Assembly: GCA_964649825.1 (NCBI GenBank)
Contig: CAZYQW010000029.1
Location: forward strand, 62,001-126,000
Length of the DNA stretch: 64,000 bases
Direction: 5' to 3'
Source: CAZYQW01 sp964649825
GTDB taxonomy: Bacteria > Planctomycetota > B15-G4 > JADJEK01
Part shown: piece after piece, positions 54,906 through 64,000 of the stretch
Position numbering within the stretch: the first letter of the stretch is position 1
How the letters are laid out: each line of letters begins with the position of its first letter
The notes under the pieces: generated by a model
The model's input: only the letters and a program-made list of their open reading frames with translations
Databases searched by the model: none
Told to the model about the DNA's origin: nothing
Translations under genes and position numbers: made by a program

Positions 54906-54937
54906 CAGTCGCCGCGGGATCGAACCGCCTCCGATCG

Positions 54938-56296
54938 CTATCGATCCGGTCGGGACGAGCTGCCCCACTCCACGCGCCGGTCGAACACCAGCGTGCGATC
55001 GAGCTTCGCGTCGAACGACTCGATCACTGCTCGGAAGCTGGGTCGAGGACGGCCGCGGAACACCTCGTCGCCGTTCGCGCGCACGACGACGTCGAGCGAC
55101 GGGTCGAACGTTCCCGGTCGCAGCCAGACGCTGAAGCTCTTCGGATCGGCACGCGCGATCGTCAGATCGAACTCGTTCCCGTCCCGCACGGCGACGACGC
55201 GCATCGCGTCCGTCGGGACATCGCAGTGGAGCCAGTAGAAGTCATGCTTCTGGTAGCGCGTCACCTTGTCCGCCGCGGTCGGCAGGGGAAACGGTTCGGT
55301 CGCGTACTCCCACACCAGCTTGGTGGGGAACGCGTTGCGCTTCCTCTGACCGATCCATTCGATCCCCTTCGTCGGTTCCCCCGGCGGGAAGGCGTGGGCG
55401 AGCCCGGGATAGGTCGCGAACTCGATCTCGACGTAGCCGCCGGGGTCCGCCTGCCGCAGCTCCTCGATCCGATCCCAGACGTAGAGGTACGTACCCGGCA
55501 TGCAGTTCCGGTCGGCGAGACCGATGTAGTAGTACATGGCGAGGTTGCGCACGTTGGGCACGAACCCGTGCTGCACCGACTTCACCTCTTCTTTGGTCGC
55601 GAGCTGGCTCTGCGGCTCGGCCATCACCACGCCGGCGCACGGAGACGCACCCGCGAGGAGGTCCGGGTGGCGCCCCGCCATGAACCAGGATCCGGTCCCG
55701 CCCATGCTGAACCCCATCGAGTAGACGCGGTCCGGGTCGATCTCCTGCTGCACCTTGGCAAGCTCGATCAACGAGAGGAGGAAACGCTCGCCGTGCACGG
55801 TGTTCCACGTATCGTGGACGAGCCGGATCCCCTGCGGATAGACGCCGACGCAGTTCTTCGCGTGCCAGCGCGTCGCCTCCGAAGCCGAACCGGCGCCCTC
55901 GCCGCCGCCGTGGAGGCCGAGCACGAGCCCTTTCCCCTTGCCCTTGCCCGACGCGATCCACGTCGCCTCGCCGTATGGAGTGTCGATCGCGTCGCCCTTC
56001 ACCTTCGGGCCGTACCGCTTCGCCGCCTTGAAGAGCATCTCGACCACGGCGTCGAGCGAACCGTCCGGCAGCTCCCCCATCTGCGCGGCCTCCTCGAGCA
56101 GACGCTCGCGAGCCCCGTCCGCCCACGCCTCGAAGTAGTTCTTCGGACGCGCCTCGAACCAGCGCTTCCCGAACGACTCGATGGCTCGCTTGTCGAGCTT
56201 CTCGGCGCTCCGCGCAAGCGCAGCCGGTGCAAACGGGGCGAGGATCACGACGAAGACGGTGAGCGGCCAAGCGGAGCGTCGGAGGGTGCTTCTCAT
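54938..56296 (-). CDS. Secreted alpha/beta hydrolase (esterase/dienelactone-like)
   Basis: 452 residues. Signal peptide (VFVVILAPFAPAALA), an oxyanion motif HGGGEGAG, and the nucleophile elbow GFSMGGTGS. His in YPGLAHAFPPGE is the likely third triad member. A C-terminal beta domain (about 375-440) is extra. Substrate unknown; the type fits polymer or ester degradation. ATG 56296 chosen for the signal peptide. Divergent from the Ere-like gene. Confidence 0.78.
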   Translation of the reverse strand: MRSTLRRSAWPLTVFVVILAPFAPAALARSAEKLDKRAIESFGKRWFEARPKNYFEAWADGARERLLEEAAQMGELPDGSLDAVVEMLFKAAKRYGPKVKGDAIDTPYGEATWIASGKGKGKGLVLGLHGGGEGAGSASEATRWHAKNCVGVYPQGIRLVHDTWNTVHGERFLLSLIELAKVQQEIDPDRVYSMGFSMGGTGSWFMAGRHPDLLAGASPCAGVVMAEPQSQLATKEEVKSVQHGFVPNVRNLAMYYYIGLADRNCMPGTYLYVWDRIEELRQADPGGYVEIEFATYPGLAHAFPPGEPTKGIEWIGQRKRNAFPTKLVWEYATEPFPLPTAADKVTRYQKHDFYWLHCDVPTDAMRVVAVRDGNEFDLTIARADPKSFSVWLRPGTFDPSLDVVVRANGDEVFRGRPRPSFRAVIESFDAKLDRTLVFDRRVEWGSSSRPDR

Positions 56297-56453
56297 GCGA
56301 GCGATTCTAAGTCGACCCCACTTCGAGAACCCCCATGTCATCGGCGGCCGCGCGGGCCGGCGCCGTGGTTTGCTACGCTGGCCACCCGCGAAAACCCCGC
56401 CGGCGAAGCGCCGCTCGCCTTCGCGAGGCGGCGAACTCCCTGGTGAACGTCCA

Positions 56454-57767
56454 GTGATCCATCCCTCTCTCGCATGGCTCGTGTGCAGCGTCGTCACCTT
56501 GAATGAAGGCGACGGCGATCCCGTGGTCTGGCTCTCCGAGCACGCCGGCGCGATCCGCACGATCGACCCGAGCGATGACGACTTCTCGGACCTCGAGTGC
56601 ATCGCGGAGGCGATCGGAGACGCGCGCATCGTCTGGCTCGGCGAGCCGTCGCACGGCGACGGCGCCGCCTTCCGGGCGAAGGACCGCCTCGTTCGATTCC
56701 TCCACCGCCGTCACGGCTTCTCCACGCTGCTCTGGGAGTCGGGGTTCTTCGACTGCGCGGTGATGCAGGAGAAGCTGCACGAGGAGGGGCGCACGGACGC
56801 CGCGGCGAGCTGGGGCGTCTTCTCGATCTGGGGAGCGAGCCACCAGACGCTCCCCGTGTTCCAGTACGCGCGATCGACCTACGGCTCGGAGGATCCGCTC
56901 GTGATGGCCGGCATCGACTGCCAGTTCTCCGGGCGAGGGTCGGAGGGGATCAAGGACTTCGTCCTGCGCTTCTTCGACGAGGCGGGGAAGGACACGCTCT
57001 CCGCGGAGCTTCGCGCCGGCCTCGAGCGCGCGAACCGGCATCTGTTCTTGTCGCCGTTCTTTCCGGCCGAGTCGCAGCTCGAGAAGGCGACGGCGGTGCT
57101 CGATGAGATCGCGGAAGGGACGAAGGACCCCGATTCGCCGCTCACCAAGGTCCACTCCGAGCGTGAGCTCTCGTTCCTGCGGCAGACCCTGAAGTGCTAC
57201 GCCGCTCAGCTCACGCTGAGGCTGCGCCTGCGCGACGAGGCGACGCGCGCGACCGCGAGCAACCTGCGCGAGCGCATGATGGCCGAGAACCTGCTTTGGC
57301 ATCTCGAGCACGCGAAGCCGGACGCGCGCTTCATCGTGTGGGGCGCGGGCATCCACGGCGCAACGAACCTCGCCGAGGTCGAGCCGATCGACGAAGCGAC
57401 GTCGTTCGCCGGGTTCGAGCCCGCCGGCAACATCCTGCGCGAACGGTTCGGCGACCGCTACTACTCGATCCTCTTCACCGCCCACCACGGCCACGCCGCC
57501 GTCGTCATGGCCGAGGCGAAGCCGATTCCGAACGCGCCCGAAGGTTCGTTCGAGACACTCTGCCGAAGCACCGGGAACGCGTTCACGTTCGTGGACCTCC
57601 GAGCCGCACGGCGGGAGGGTGGCGAGTGGCTCCGGGAACCGCGAGTGGCCAGACCACTCGGCTACGTCGACGTGACCGCCGCGTGGCCGCGCATCTGCGA
57701 CGCGTTGTTCGTCATCGAGGAGATGACGCCGAGCACGTTGCCGCCGGATGATGCGGCGGGGGAATGA
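56454..57767 (+). CDS. Erythromycin-esterase-family protein
   Basis: 437 residues. Ere-fold: WLGEPSHGDGAAFRAKDRLVRFL, GIDCQFSG, WGAGIHGATNLAEVEP and TAHHGHAAVV carry the His/Glu residues of the EreA/EreB-like site. The family includes macrolide esterases and proteins with succinoglycan-related roles, so resistance is not assured. GTG 56454 is my best start (first residues of a short hydrophobic N-terminus); the open frame from 56181 overlaps the divergent gene. Exact start uncertain. Confidence 0.78.
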   Translation: MIHPSLAWLVCSVVTLNEGDGDPVVWLSEHAGAIRTIDPSDDDFSDLECIAEAIGDARIVWLGEPSHGDGAAFRAKDRLVRFLHRRHGFSTLLWESGFFDCAVMQEKLHEEGRTDAAASWGVFSIWGASHQTLPVFQYARSTYGSEDPLVMAGIDCQFSGRGSEGIKDFVLRFFDEAGKDTLSAELRAGLERANRHLFLSPFFPAESQLEKATAVLDEIAEGTKDPDSPLTKVHSERELSFLRQTLKCYAAQLTLRLRLRDEATRATASNLRERMMAENLLWHLEHAKPDARFIVWGAGIHGATNLAEVEPIDEATSFAGFEPAGNILRERFGDRYYSILFTAHHGHAAVVMAEAKPIPNAPEGSFETLCRSTGNAFTFVDLRAARREGGEWLREPRVARPLGYVDVTAAWPRICDALFVIEEMTPSTLPPDDAAGE

Positions 57768-57831
57768 GGGCGCGGGGCGGGCGGGTCGAGCTTGCCGCTT
57801 CCATCCATGTCGAGGCATCGAGGACGATTCA

Positions 57832-58614
57832 TCAATCACTCGGCAACAGTCGCAGCATCCGCTGCTCCACCAACACCCGGAAGTGACTCGCCATGCTCAA
57901 GGCGAGCGGGCGGTCGCGGACCAGCACCCCCACCTCGATGTTCCGATCGAACGCGGCCTCGGTGAGGTTCGCAGAGGTCACGAAGACTGCCTCGTCGTCG
58001 GCCACGACCGCCTTGGCGTGGAGGACGCCGGAGGGGCGCTCGGGGTCGAGGGCGCGCGGGTCGTAGAAGACCGTGGGCCGCGCCTGGCCGGGCCAATCCT
58101 CCTTCCAGAGACGATCGGCGAAGCTCCGCACGAGCTGGTCGGCGGGCGCGGGATCGCCGCGCTTGCGCTGGATGTTCAGCAGGAGGGTCACGCGGAGGCC
58201 GGGGCACGCGTCCATGCGGCGGGCGAGGAGTTGGAAGGCCCGGGGGCCGTCGAAGTAGGCGTACGTGCTGATCCAAAGCGACCGGGTGGCCCCCGCGAGG
58301 AGCTGGTCGAACGCGTCGCGGGTCCGGCGGACGTGGAGGCCGGGGACCTCGGGGCCGGACCAGACCAGGTCCGGCCGGATCTGCTTCGCGGTGACCGCTT
58401 CCACGGTCCGGAGCCAGGCGGCAGCGCCGCGCCCGGACACGCCGATGCGATCCAGGTCGCGAAGGCCGGTGGCGATCGCCTCGATGCCGTCCTCCAGGCC
58501 CACGGTGGCGCGCAGCGACGCGGCGGCGTAGGGCGGACCCAAGAGCCCGCTGTCGAGGGCCGCGGCGAGGCGCTGGCGCTGGTGGGATGGCAGGTCGAGG
58601 AGGGGCTCGATCAT
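57832..58614 (-). CDS. drmC: DISARM protein DrmC (phospholipase D-like)
   Basis: 260 residues. The C-terminal half is a PLD domain with a single HxK: GVLHAKAVVADDEAVFVTSANL (His199, Lys201, Asn216), followed by NIEVGV. This form, beside a DUF1998 protein and a DrmA helicase, identifies DISARM DrmC. In known systems DrmC is needed for, or enhances, defence; its nuclease action is unproven. ATG 58614 overlaps the drmB stop (ATGA). Last DISARM gene; nothing DISARM-like follows before the Ere-like gene (64-base gap). Confidence 0.88.
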   Translation of the reverse strand: MIEPLLDLPSHQRQRLAAALDSGLLGPPYAAASLRATVGLEDGIEAIATGLRDLDRIGVSGRGAAAWLRTVEAVTAKQIRPDLVWSGPEVPGLHVRRTRDAFDQLLAGATRSLWISTYAYFDGPRAFQLLARRMDACPGLRVTLLLNIQRKRGDPAPADQLVRSFADRLWKEDWPGQARPTVFYDPRALDPERPSGVLHAKAVVADDEAVFVTSANLTEAAFDRNIEVGVLVRDRPLALSMASHFRVLVEQRMLRLLPSD

Positions 58615-60413
58615 TCCACGAGCCGGAAGAAGGCCGCGTCGGGCTCACCGAGAACAGGCACGACGAGGGCGCGGTCGAGGTAGTCGTTGCGCATCTCGCA
58701 TGAGGTCTCGGCGACCAGGGTGCAGCCGTGGCAAGCGGCGCCGTGCAGGAAGCGCTTCTCCAGGCTCGAGGCCGGGGAGTGCTGGGCGCACACCGGGTCG
58801 TTGGAGCAGAGCGCCGCCATGCGGAGCGCGTTCGCGAGGTGATCTTCGATGTGGCGGCCCTGCTGGACGAGTCCGCCGAGCGTCCCCTCCGCGTCGGGGG
58901 TACCGGTGTACAGGAGCACGCCGTAGCGCTCACCGTCGGGGTCGGAGTACACACGCTCGCGGATGGAGCTCGCCGGGTAGCCACAGCGCATCGCGAGCGA
59001 CTGGATGAGGAGATGGGACAGGGTGTGGAGGAGGACGTAGGGCCCCCCGGGAAACGACCGCTTGCCCCGGCCTCTCCCATCGTCCTGCCACCGCTTGTAC
59101 CCCGCGGCCAGGTCGTCGACGCGGGCCTTCACAACGGGCCGCGCGAGCCACGCCGCGATCATCTCGGCGCGCAGATGAAGAAACACACCCTCCCCGCGGT
59201 TCTCGACCGCCGGGAACCAGGTGGGCTCCTCGTCGAGCTCGGCCCGCACGACGTCGGTGTCGTACTCGCCGTTGATGTCGGGCGTGACGGCCTCGAACCG
59301 CGTGAATCCAACCAGGGCGAGGACCTCGCGGAGGCGGTGGAGCTGGACGACGCTCTGGACGCCCGCGAAGCGATCCGACTTGTGCCAGACCGATTCGGGC
59401 AGCCGGCGGGCGTGGAAGTTGAGGTCGATGGGGACGTCATCCCCGAAGCCCTCGAGCGCGGTGAGCAGCGCGTCCAACTCCACCTGCTTGACCGGCCGTT
59501 CCTCTACCACTCCCGCCTTCATCTCGCTGATGATCTGCAGGACCTCGCGATCTCCGTATGGCGCGAGCTTCTCGGCGACGCGGGGCTTCCTCTTCACGGT
59601 CGCCAGGTCGCCCGCGTCCTCGACGATCTGCAGGTCGTCCCAGAGCTCGGTGAACACGGCGCGCGCCTTCGCGCCCTGGTCCGGCAGCGACAGCACGCTC
59701 ACGACCTGGGGGAAGTATGCGTTGGCGGCGGTCCGGATGAGAAGCCGGCTCGGCAGGGAGCACTCCTCGCTCGCACCGCGCCCCAGCCACGGCATCGCCC
59801 CGCTGCATGTCCCCAGCGCTTCGCTCTCGGAGGCCTCGTAGAGGCTTCGCGGCGCCACCTCTTTGCACTCGCAGCGGATCGAGAGGTCCGCGAGATCGCC
59901 GGTCGTCCCCGTCTCGTCGAGCCAGAGCTGCAGGCGACATGTCGAGTCGGGTCCGTGAAGGAAGCGGTGCCATTGGATGTCATCGACGTGGCCACGCGGG
60001 CACGCGCGGACGAACCGCGTGGCCACGACCCGGAGATTCTCGAATCGCCCGTGGTCGAGCAGCTTGCGATGGACGAGCCGCCGCGACCGCGCGCTCCGGT
60101 CGCCCTCCGGCGGGGGCTCCTGGACCACGTACCATTCGGGGAAGCGATACGCGCTGATGCCTCTTCGCCGGTGATCCGACCAGTCGTCCGATTCGATCGG
60201 CGGCGCGAACATTCGCGGATCGTCCACGTCCGTCATCATCTGGAGCTTGCGCTCGAGCCGGGGCTCGACGACGGGCTCGAGTTCGCTGGTCGGCCCCCAC
60301 GTCCGGAGACCGCCGAGGATCGCGGAGTCCTTCGGCAAATCGATCAACGCCCCAGGCCCGTAGGTCAGGATCACCTGGCTGCGCCGGAGCTGTCCGTGCG
60401 CTTTTCGTCTCAT
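58611..60413 (-). CDS. drmB: DISARM protein DrmB (DUF1998)
   Basis: 600 residues. The N-terminal RRSQVILTYGPGALIDLP is typical of DrmB. The C-terminal DUF1998 carries HTLSHLLIQSLAMRCGY, then GVLLYTGTPDAEGTLGGLV and a Cys set (536, 542, 561, 564, 572), likely a zinc site. DrmB works with DrmA in the DNA-binding complex of DISARM. The start at 60413 overlaps drmA stop (ATGA), the stop overlaps drmC start; all three genes are coupled. Confidence 0.92.
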   Translation of the reverse strand: MRRKAHGQLRRSQVILTYGPGALIDLPKDSAILGGLRTWGPTSELEPVVEPRLERKLQMMTDVDDPRMFAPPIESDDWSDHRRRGISAYRFPEWYVVQEPPPEGDRSARSRRLVHRKLLDHGRFENLRVVATRFVRACPRGHVDDIQWHRFLHGPDSTCRLQLWLDETGTTGDLADLSIRCECKEVAPRSLYEASESEALGTCSGAMPWLGRGASEECSLPSRLLIRTAANAYFPQVVSVLSLPDQGAKARAVFTELWDDLQIVEDAGDLATVKRKPRVAEKLAPYGDREVLQIISEMKAGVVEERPVKQVELDALLTALEGFGDDVPIDLNFHARRLPESVWHKSDRFAGVQSVVQLHRLREVLALVGFTRFEAVTPDINGEYDTDVVRAELDEEPTWFPAVENRGEGVFLHLRAEMIAAWLARPVVKARVDDLAAGYKRWQDDGRGRGKRSFPGGPYVLLHTLSHLLIQSLAMRCGYPASSIRERVYSDPDGERYGVLLYTGTPDAEGTLGGLVQQGRHIEDHLANALRMAALCSNDPVCAQHSPASSLEKRFLHGAACHGCTLVAETSCEMRNDYLDRALVVPVLGEPDAAFFRLVE

Positions 60414-63400
60414 GCCGAGTCTCCCGCCTCCGCCCCGTTGAGCTCCCTCAGGAACAGGTTCACCTCGGGCTCTACGTCGCGAAGCGACCGGTTCGCGCGG
60501 AACTTCCGGTGGTCCTCGGACTTGTCGGTGTCCAGCATTTCCCGAAGCAGAGGCCGCGGCCCGCGCACTTCGTACTTCTGGTACTGCATCCGGGCACCGA
60601 CCTCACGCGACTCCGCTACAACTCGCGCCCAGGAATCGAGGAGGTCCGTGACGCGCTGTTGTACGCTCAGCGCCCGCTCCGCCCGCTCCTGCTCGTCCAT
60701 GCGCGGCTGCCCGGCGACACGGCGCAGGAAGGTGTCTCGCAACTCCGACTCGAGCCCGGCGCGGACATCGTCGATCCCTCCGACCGCTTCGGCGGGCGTC
60801 AGCTCCCGGCGCGCGTGGCGGGCGAGCGCCACCAACGCCCCGGCGAAGCCCCGATCGAGGGCCCGCGCCGAGAACGGGGTGACGCTGGCCGGCTCCACCG
60901 CGCGATAGAACGTCTCGTGGTAGTGTCGAAAGCGCTCGTAGTGCGACCGGTCGCGCGGCTTGTGCATGTTGAGCAGCGTCACCACGAGGCCTGGCCGCTG
61001 GTCGTCGCGACCGACGCGGCTGGTCGCCTGGATGTACTCCGCGTGCGTCTTGGGCTGGCCGAGCACGACCATCAGCCCCAGCCGGGGGATGTCGAGGCCG
61101 ACCGAGATCATGTTCGTGGCGATCGCGAAGTCGACCCGCCGCTCTTCGTGGAACTCGCAGCTCAGGCGCTGCTTCGCTTCGGAGACCCCGCTGGTGGGGA
61201 CGCGCGAGGTCAACTCCATGACCTCGGAGACTCGCTTGCGATCCTGGAATAGCCCTCGGTCCTCCCCCGCGCGCCGGCGGTTGCCGTAGCCCTTCAGGGT
61301 GTTCTGGACCTCCTCCTCGAGGATGCGGCGGCAGCCGCCGAGCTCGCGTAGGCTGTTGAAGTACCCGAGCACCGTCATGTACGGATCGGCGGGGTTCTTC
61401 TCGTTGCGGTGGCCGCCCGCGTCGCGGTACGCCCGCTCCGCCGCACCCATCAGGGCCAGCCAAACGCGGCGGAGGATCACCTTCGGATTGCGACCCTGCG
61501 AGGCCACGCCGAGGTACAGGCGGGCGGCTTTCCGCTCGACGCCCACCTCCGCCGCCGCCTGCGCGTCGGATGGGACGACCCGAGCGAAGAACGAGTCCCT
61601 TCGGTCGGGCCCGGGTGGCGGGAAGACCATGGTCTGGGGACGCCCGAAGACGGCCTGGATCTGCTCTGCGGCCTGGCGGACGGTGGCCGTCGACGCCACG
61701 ATCTTCGGCTTGATCGCCTTGCCATCGACCTCGCGCACGATGAGGGCCTCGATCACCGTCTCGTACAGGCCGGCCATCGTGCCGAGCGGCCCCGAGATGA
61801 GGTGCAGCTCGTCCTGGATGATCAGGTCGGGCGGCGGCAGCGGGGCAGGGAGCCTGGAACCCTGGCCGGGCTCGGCATTGCCGTAGAAGCCGTGCTTGTC
61901 GTGCCGCTCGGCACCGCCGAGAAGCGCACCCGACGGGCCGACCCAGGGCAGCGACGCGAACTTGTCCACGGTGGCGATGAGGAATGCCGGCAGCCGCCGG
62001 TAGATCGGCTCATCGACGGCGAGGATGGGGAGCGGGCGCTCGCGGGAGAAGTCGCATTCGAAGTTGACGCACACGATGCGCAGCTCGCGCGGCCGGTCGG
62101 CGTCCGGCTGCAAGTCGAACGAGTCCGGCTCGAACCTGGTGCCGCACCACGGGCAGGTCTCGATGGGGATCGGGGACGGGTTCGCGTGCGGGTCGCGCTT
62201 GTAGTCGCGCACCTTGATCCGGGCGGTGTCCGAGACCTTGTCGCCCTTGTGACCCATCCGGTTGGGCGTCGCCGCCTTGCCCACCCACAGCCCGATCTCG
62301 AAGGGCCACGTCCCGTAGCGCCCGGGATCCGCGCTCCGCTCGAGTTCCAGCGCGCACACCAGCCCCGCAGCCCGGCCGAGCTGATCGAGCGTGAGGAGGC
62401 GGAGGGTGTAGCGCATGAGGACGCTCACGCCCGCGCTCTGGAGCCCCGCGTTCCGCAGCCGGCGCAGGACCATCGTGTAGGCGGCGAGTCCGAGGTACGC
62501 CTCGGTCTTGCCGCCGCCGGTCGGGAAGAACAGCAGGTCGACCGTGTCGCGGTGTTTGCTCGGGTCGGTCGGATCCGCGATGCCGGACACGTTGAGGAGC
62601 ACGAAGGCGAGCTGGAACGCGCGCCAGGCGGGTGCGTCGTCCCGCGACCGCCGCTGGAGAGCGCGGGCCACGGCGCGGTTCGCGACCCGAAACGCGTCCA
62701 AGGCGCTCGGGTCGGCGCGCAGGGTCTCGATGCCCTGGTCGATGCGGTCGGCGGCGGCGCGCGCGAGAACGAGGAGCCCCTCCACGGTCTCTCGCCGGGA
62801 ATCGCCGAGCCTCCCCAGCACGCCCCGCTGCGCCGCGATCCAGGCGCGGTAGTGCACCACCAGCGGCCGAAGCGCCTGCGCTGCCGCCTCACCGTCGGCC
62901 AGGGCCCCGAGCTCGAGCATCCCGAGCGTCGCCCCTTCGATCTTCGATGTCTCGGTCCGCTCCACCTCGGCGTTCGGCACCCATGCGGTGCGCAGCTCGC
63001 GGCAGCGGCCATCCACCACCGACCACTCCGCGGACACGCCGTGCCCCGCCGCGTACTCCGGCGCGTCGGCGTAGTGGACGTCGGCGACGCGCTCGTCCCA
63101 GTCGCGCGCCCGCGAGCCACGCGGATCCGGCCGGGGCACGAACGACTCCTCGCAGCGAACCCTGAGGCTCGCCTGGAACGCGTAGGCGCGGTCGGGGTTG
63201 TCGGTGTCGGGCGCGCGCCGGTTGATCAGGAAGACCGAGATCGAGCGCGTTCCCGGGGGAATCTCGTTCGCGAACTCCCGCGCGTCGACGGCGCGATCGA
63301 CGACGTGGAGCTGGAGGCCGCCGGAGCTCGGGACATCCAGGACGCACGGCTCGCGGCTCCCGCTGCCAAGGCGGACCCGGACGGGCTCCTCGCGGGCGTC

Positions 63401-63871
63401 CCGCTGCCACACGGACAGCGGCTTCCCGTCCTTGTCGGCCATCTCGCCGCGGTCGTAGTCCCCCCACCCGACGACGACGTCCAGGGCGGAGCACGCCGCC
63501 GGGACGAGGAAGCTCAAGCCCATGGACGACGGGAAGTAGCTCTTCTTCGCCGCGCGGCGTTCGTCCGCGCTCTCCTCCTCCAGACCGGCGTGCTCGGGCA
63601 CGACGTCGAGGTCGTCGTCCTCATCCTGGTCGCCGGCCAGCTCGGGCGGCGTTCCCGTGGGGATGAGGAAACCCGTCAGGTACCAGTTGGACGGCCGCTC
63701 CCAGCCGCGCAGGCGCTCCTCCGCGTACGCATGACCGGCCCAGGGACCCACCAGGTCGAGCTCGAGAGCTTCGACGAGGCGCGCTCGGATCGCCTCGGAG
63801 TCGACCGCGGTCGAGACCTCCCCGCCGTGCCCGTCCGTCACCGCATCGCTCCGTTCATCGGCACTCATCAT
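60410..63871 (-). CDS. drmA: DISARM helicase DrmA
   Basis: 1153 residues from ATG 63871 (ATG 63868 directly follows). Helicase motifs: FFPTGGGKTEAYLG (about 447-460), a DELH box in LIIQDELHLISGPLG (about 684), SATVRQA (about 720), and QATSRVGRDDQ (about 946). A four-Cys zinc pair (CPWCG ... CVNFECD) lies between. This is the SF2 helicase of DISARM, which blocks incoming phage DNA with DrmB. The longer frame to 63967 is not favoured: the upstream gene's stop at 63855-63857 shows a 17-base overlap with the 63871 start. Confidence 0.92.
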   Translation of the reverse strand: MMSADERSDAVTDGHGGEVSTAVDSEAIRARLVEALELDLVGPWAGHAYAEERLRGWERPSNWYLTGFLIPTGTPPELAGDQDEDDDLDVVPEHAGLEEESADERRAAKKSYFPSSMGLSFLVPAACSALDVVVGWGDYDRGEMADKDGKPLSVWQRDAREEPVRVRLGSGSREPCVLDVPSSGGLQLHVVDRAVDAREFANEIPPGTRSISVFLINRRAPDTDNPDRAYAFQASLRVRCEESFVPRPDPRGSRARDWDERVADVHYADAPEYAAGHGVSAEWSVVDGRCRELRTAWVPNAEVERTETSKIEGATLGMLELGALADGEAAAQALRPLVVHYRAWIAAQRGVLGRLGDSRRETVEGLLVLARAAADRIDQGIETLRADPSALDAFRVANRAVARALQRRSRDDAPAWRAFQLAFVLLNVSGIADPTDPSKHRDTVDLLFFPTGGGKTEAYLGLAAYTMVLRRLRNAGLQSAGVSVLMRYTLRLLTLDQLGRAAGLVCALELERSADPGRYGTWPFEIGLWVGKAATPNRMGHKGDKVSDTARIKVRDYKRDPHANPSPIPIETCPWCGTRFEPDSFDLQPDADRPRELRIVCVNFECDFSRERPLPILAVDEPIYRRLPAFLIATVDKFASLPWVGPSGALLGGAERHDKHGFYGNAEPGQGSRLPAPLPPPDLIIQDELHLISGPLGTMAGLYETVIEALIVREVDGKAIKPKIVASTATVRQAAEQIQAVFGRPQTMVFPPPGPDRRDSFFARVVPSDAQAAAEVGVERKAARLYLGVASQGRNPKVILRRVWLALMGAAERAYRDAGGHRNEKNPADPYMTVLGYFNSLRELGGCRRILEEEVQNTLKGYGNRRRAGEDRGLFQDRKRVSEVMELTSRVPTSGVSEAKQRLSCEFHEERRVDFAIATNMISVGLDIPRLGLMVVLGQPKTHAEYIQATSRVGRDDQRPGLVVTLLNMHKPRDRSHYERFRHYHETFYRAVEPASVTPFSARALDRGFAGALVALARHARRELTPAEAVGGIDDVRAGLESELRDTFLRRVAGQPRMDEQERAERALSVQQRVTDLLDSWARVVAESREVGARMQYQKYEVRGPRPLLREMLDTDKSEDHRKFRANRSLRDVEPEVNLFLRELNGAEAGDSA

Positions 63872-64000
63872 CCCCGCGCCCACCCGGAGCACCGAGCCAG
63901 CCTCGGCGCGCGAGGGTCTCGCGAGCGATGCCGATCTGACGGGGAGTGAAGCGCTTCTTGCGCTCATCCCAGGCGTGCGTGCACGCGATCAACTCGCTCT
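63855..64000 (-). CDS. C-terminal end of an upstream gene, cut by the window edge
   Basis: A minus-strand frame open from the window edge to TGA at 63855-63857. It reads WDERKKRFTPRQIGIARETL, then RRGWLG and a Gly-rich end; helical, 47 residues visible. It overlaps the drmA start by 17 bases, as is normal in this operon. By position it should be another DISARM gene (for instance the methylase DrmMI or helicase DrmD of class 1, or DrmE of class 2), but the visible part does not tell. Confidence 0.5.
   Translation of the reverse strand, partial: SELIACTHAWDERKKRFTPRQIGIARETLARRGWLGAPGGRGDDECR

Overview
The window is GC-rich bacterial DNA (about 68-70% G+C by eye) from a Gram-negative-type organism: it has outer-membrane efflux and porin-like proteins, lipoproteins and a periplasmic adaptor. 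Two secreted proteins end in the same Cys-containing module (hallmark 'YGTGC..G' and 'LP..GC.L') that I associate with deep-branching, uncultured-type Planctomycetota. Together with giant secreted beta-rich proteins, a sulfatase-fold enzyme and carboxypeptidase-regulatory-like repeats, this makes Planctomycetota the best guess. It is an inference, not a proof. I see no rRNA, tRNA, CRISPR array or intact insertion sequence.

Layout. 0-1.4 kb: remnant of an AAA ATPase and an SRPBCC protein. 1.4-9.3 kb (minus): secreted proteins (one with collagen-like and FG-GAP parts), a putative metallopeptidase, an RluA-type pseudouridine synthase and a FAD protein preceded by a possible leader peptide. 9.4-16.1 kb: an RND heavy-metal efflux operon (His-rich secreted protein, adaptor, CusA/CzcA-type pump, outer-membrane channel). 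16.2-26.2 kb: a 1,299-residue secreted protein, a small membrane protein, a sulfatase-fold enzyme, a repeat surface protein and an HDOD protein. 26.2-26.6 kb: non-coding, with a perfect 29-bp inverted repeat. 26.6-32.5 kb: a zinc-uptake operon (porin-like protein, ZnuA, ZnuC, ZnuB, lipoprotein). 33-44.7 kb: mostly household and surface genes (secreted protein behind a structured leader, VIT1-type transporter, VWA protein, PA14 glycosidase-like protein, MFS-type carrier, HAD phosphatase, TPR protein, cysteine-synthase-like enzyme). 44.9-49.6 kb: histidine kinase, a split Dna2-like nuclease/helicase pair and a YkgJ protein.

From about 49.6 kb the window becomes accessory: frameshifted relics, a truncated ATPase, and a compact four-gene cassette (sce7726-type nuclease-like protein, Beta_protein family protein, PIN-like protein, ImmA/IrrE metallopeptidase) that looks like an uncharacterised defence or toxin-antitoxin type system. 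After a secreted hydrolase and an erythromycin-esterase-family protein, the right end holds the DISARM anti-phage core drmA-drmB-drmC, with ATGA couplings between genes and one upstream partner cut by the window edge.

Most minus-strand operons use 4-nt ATGA (or TTGA) stop/start overlaps, so co-translation is a general habit here. Two metal-handling operons (efflux at 9-16 kb, zinc uptake at 26-32 kb) each have a small His-rich secreted protein at their 5' side, suggesting periplasmic metal buffering linked to transport.
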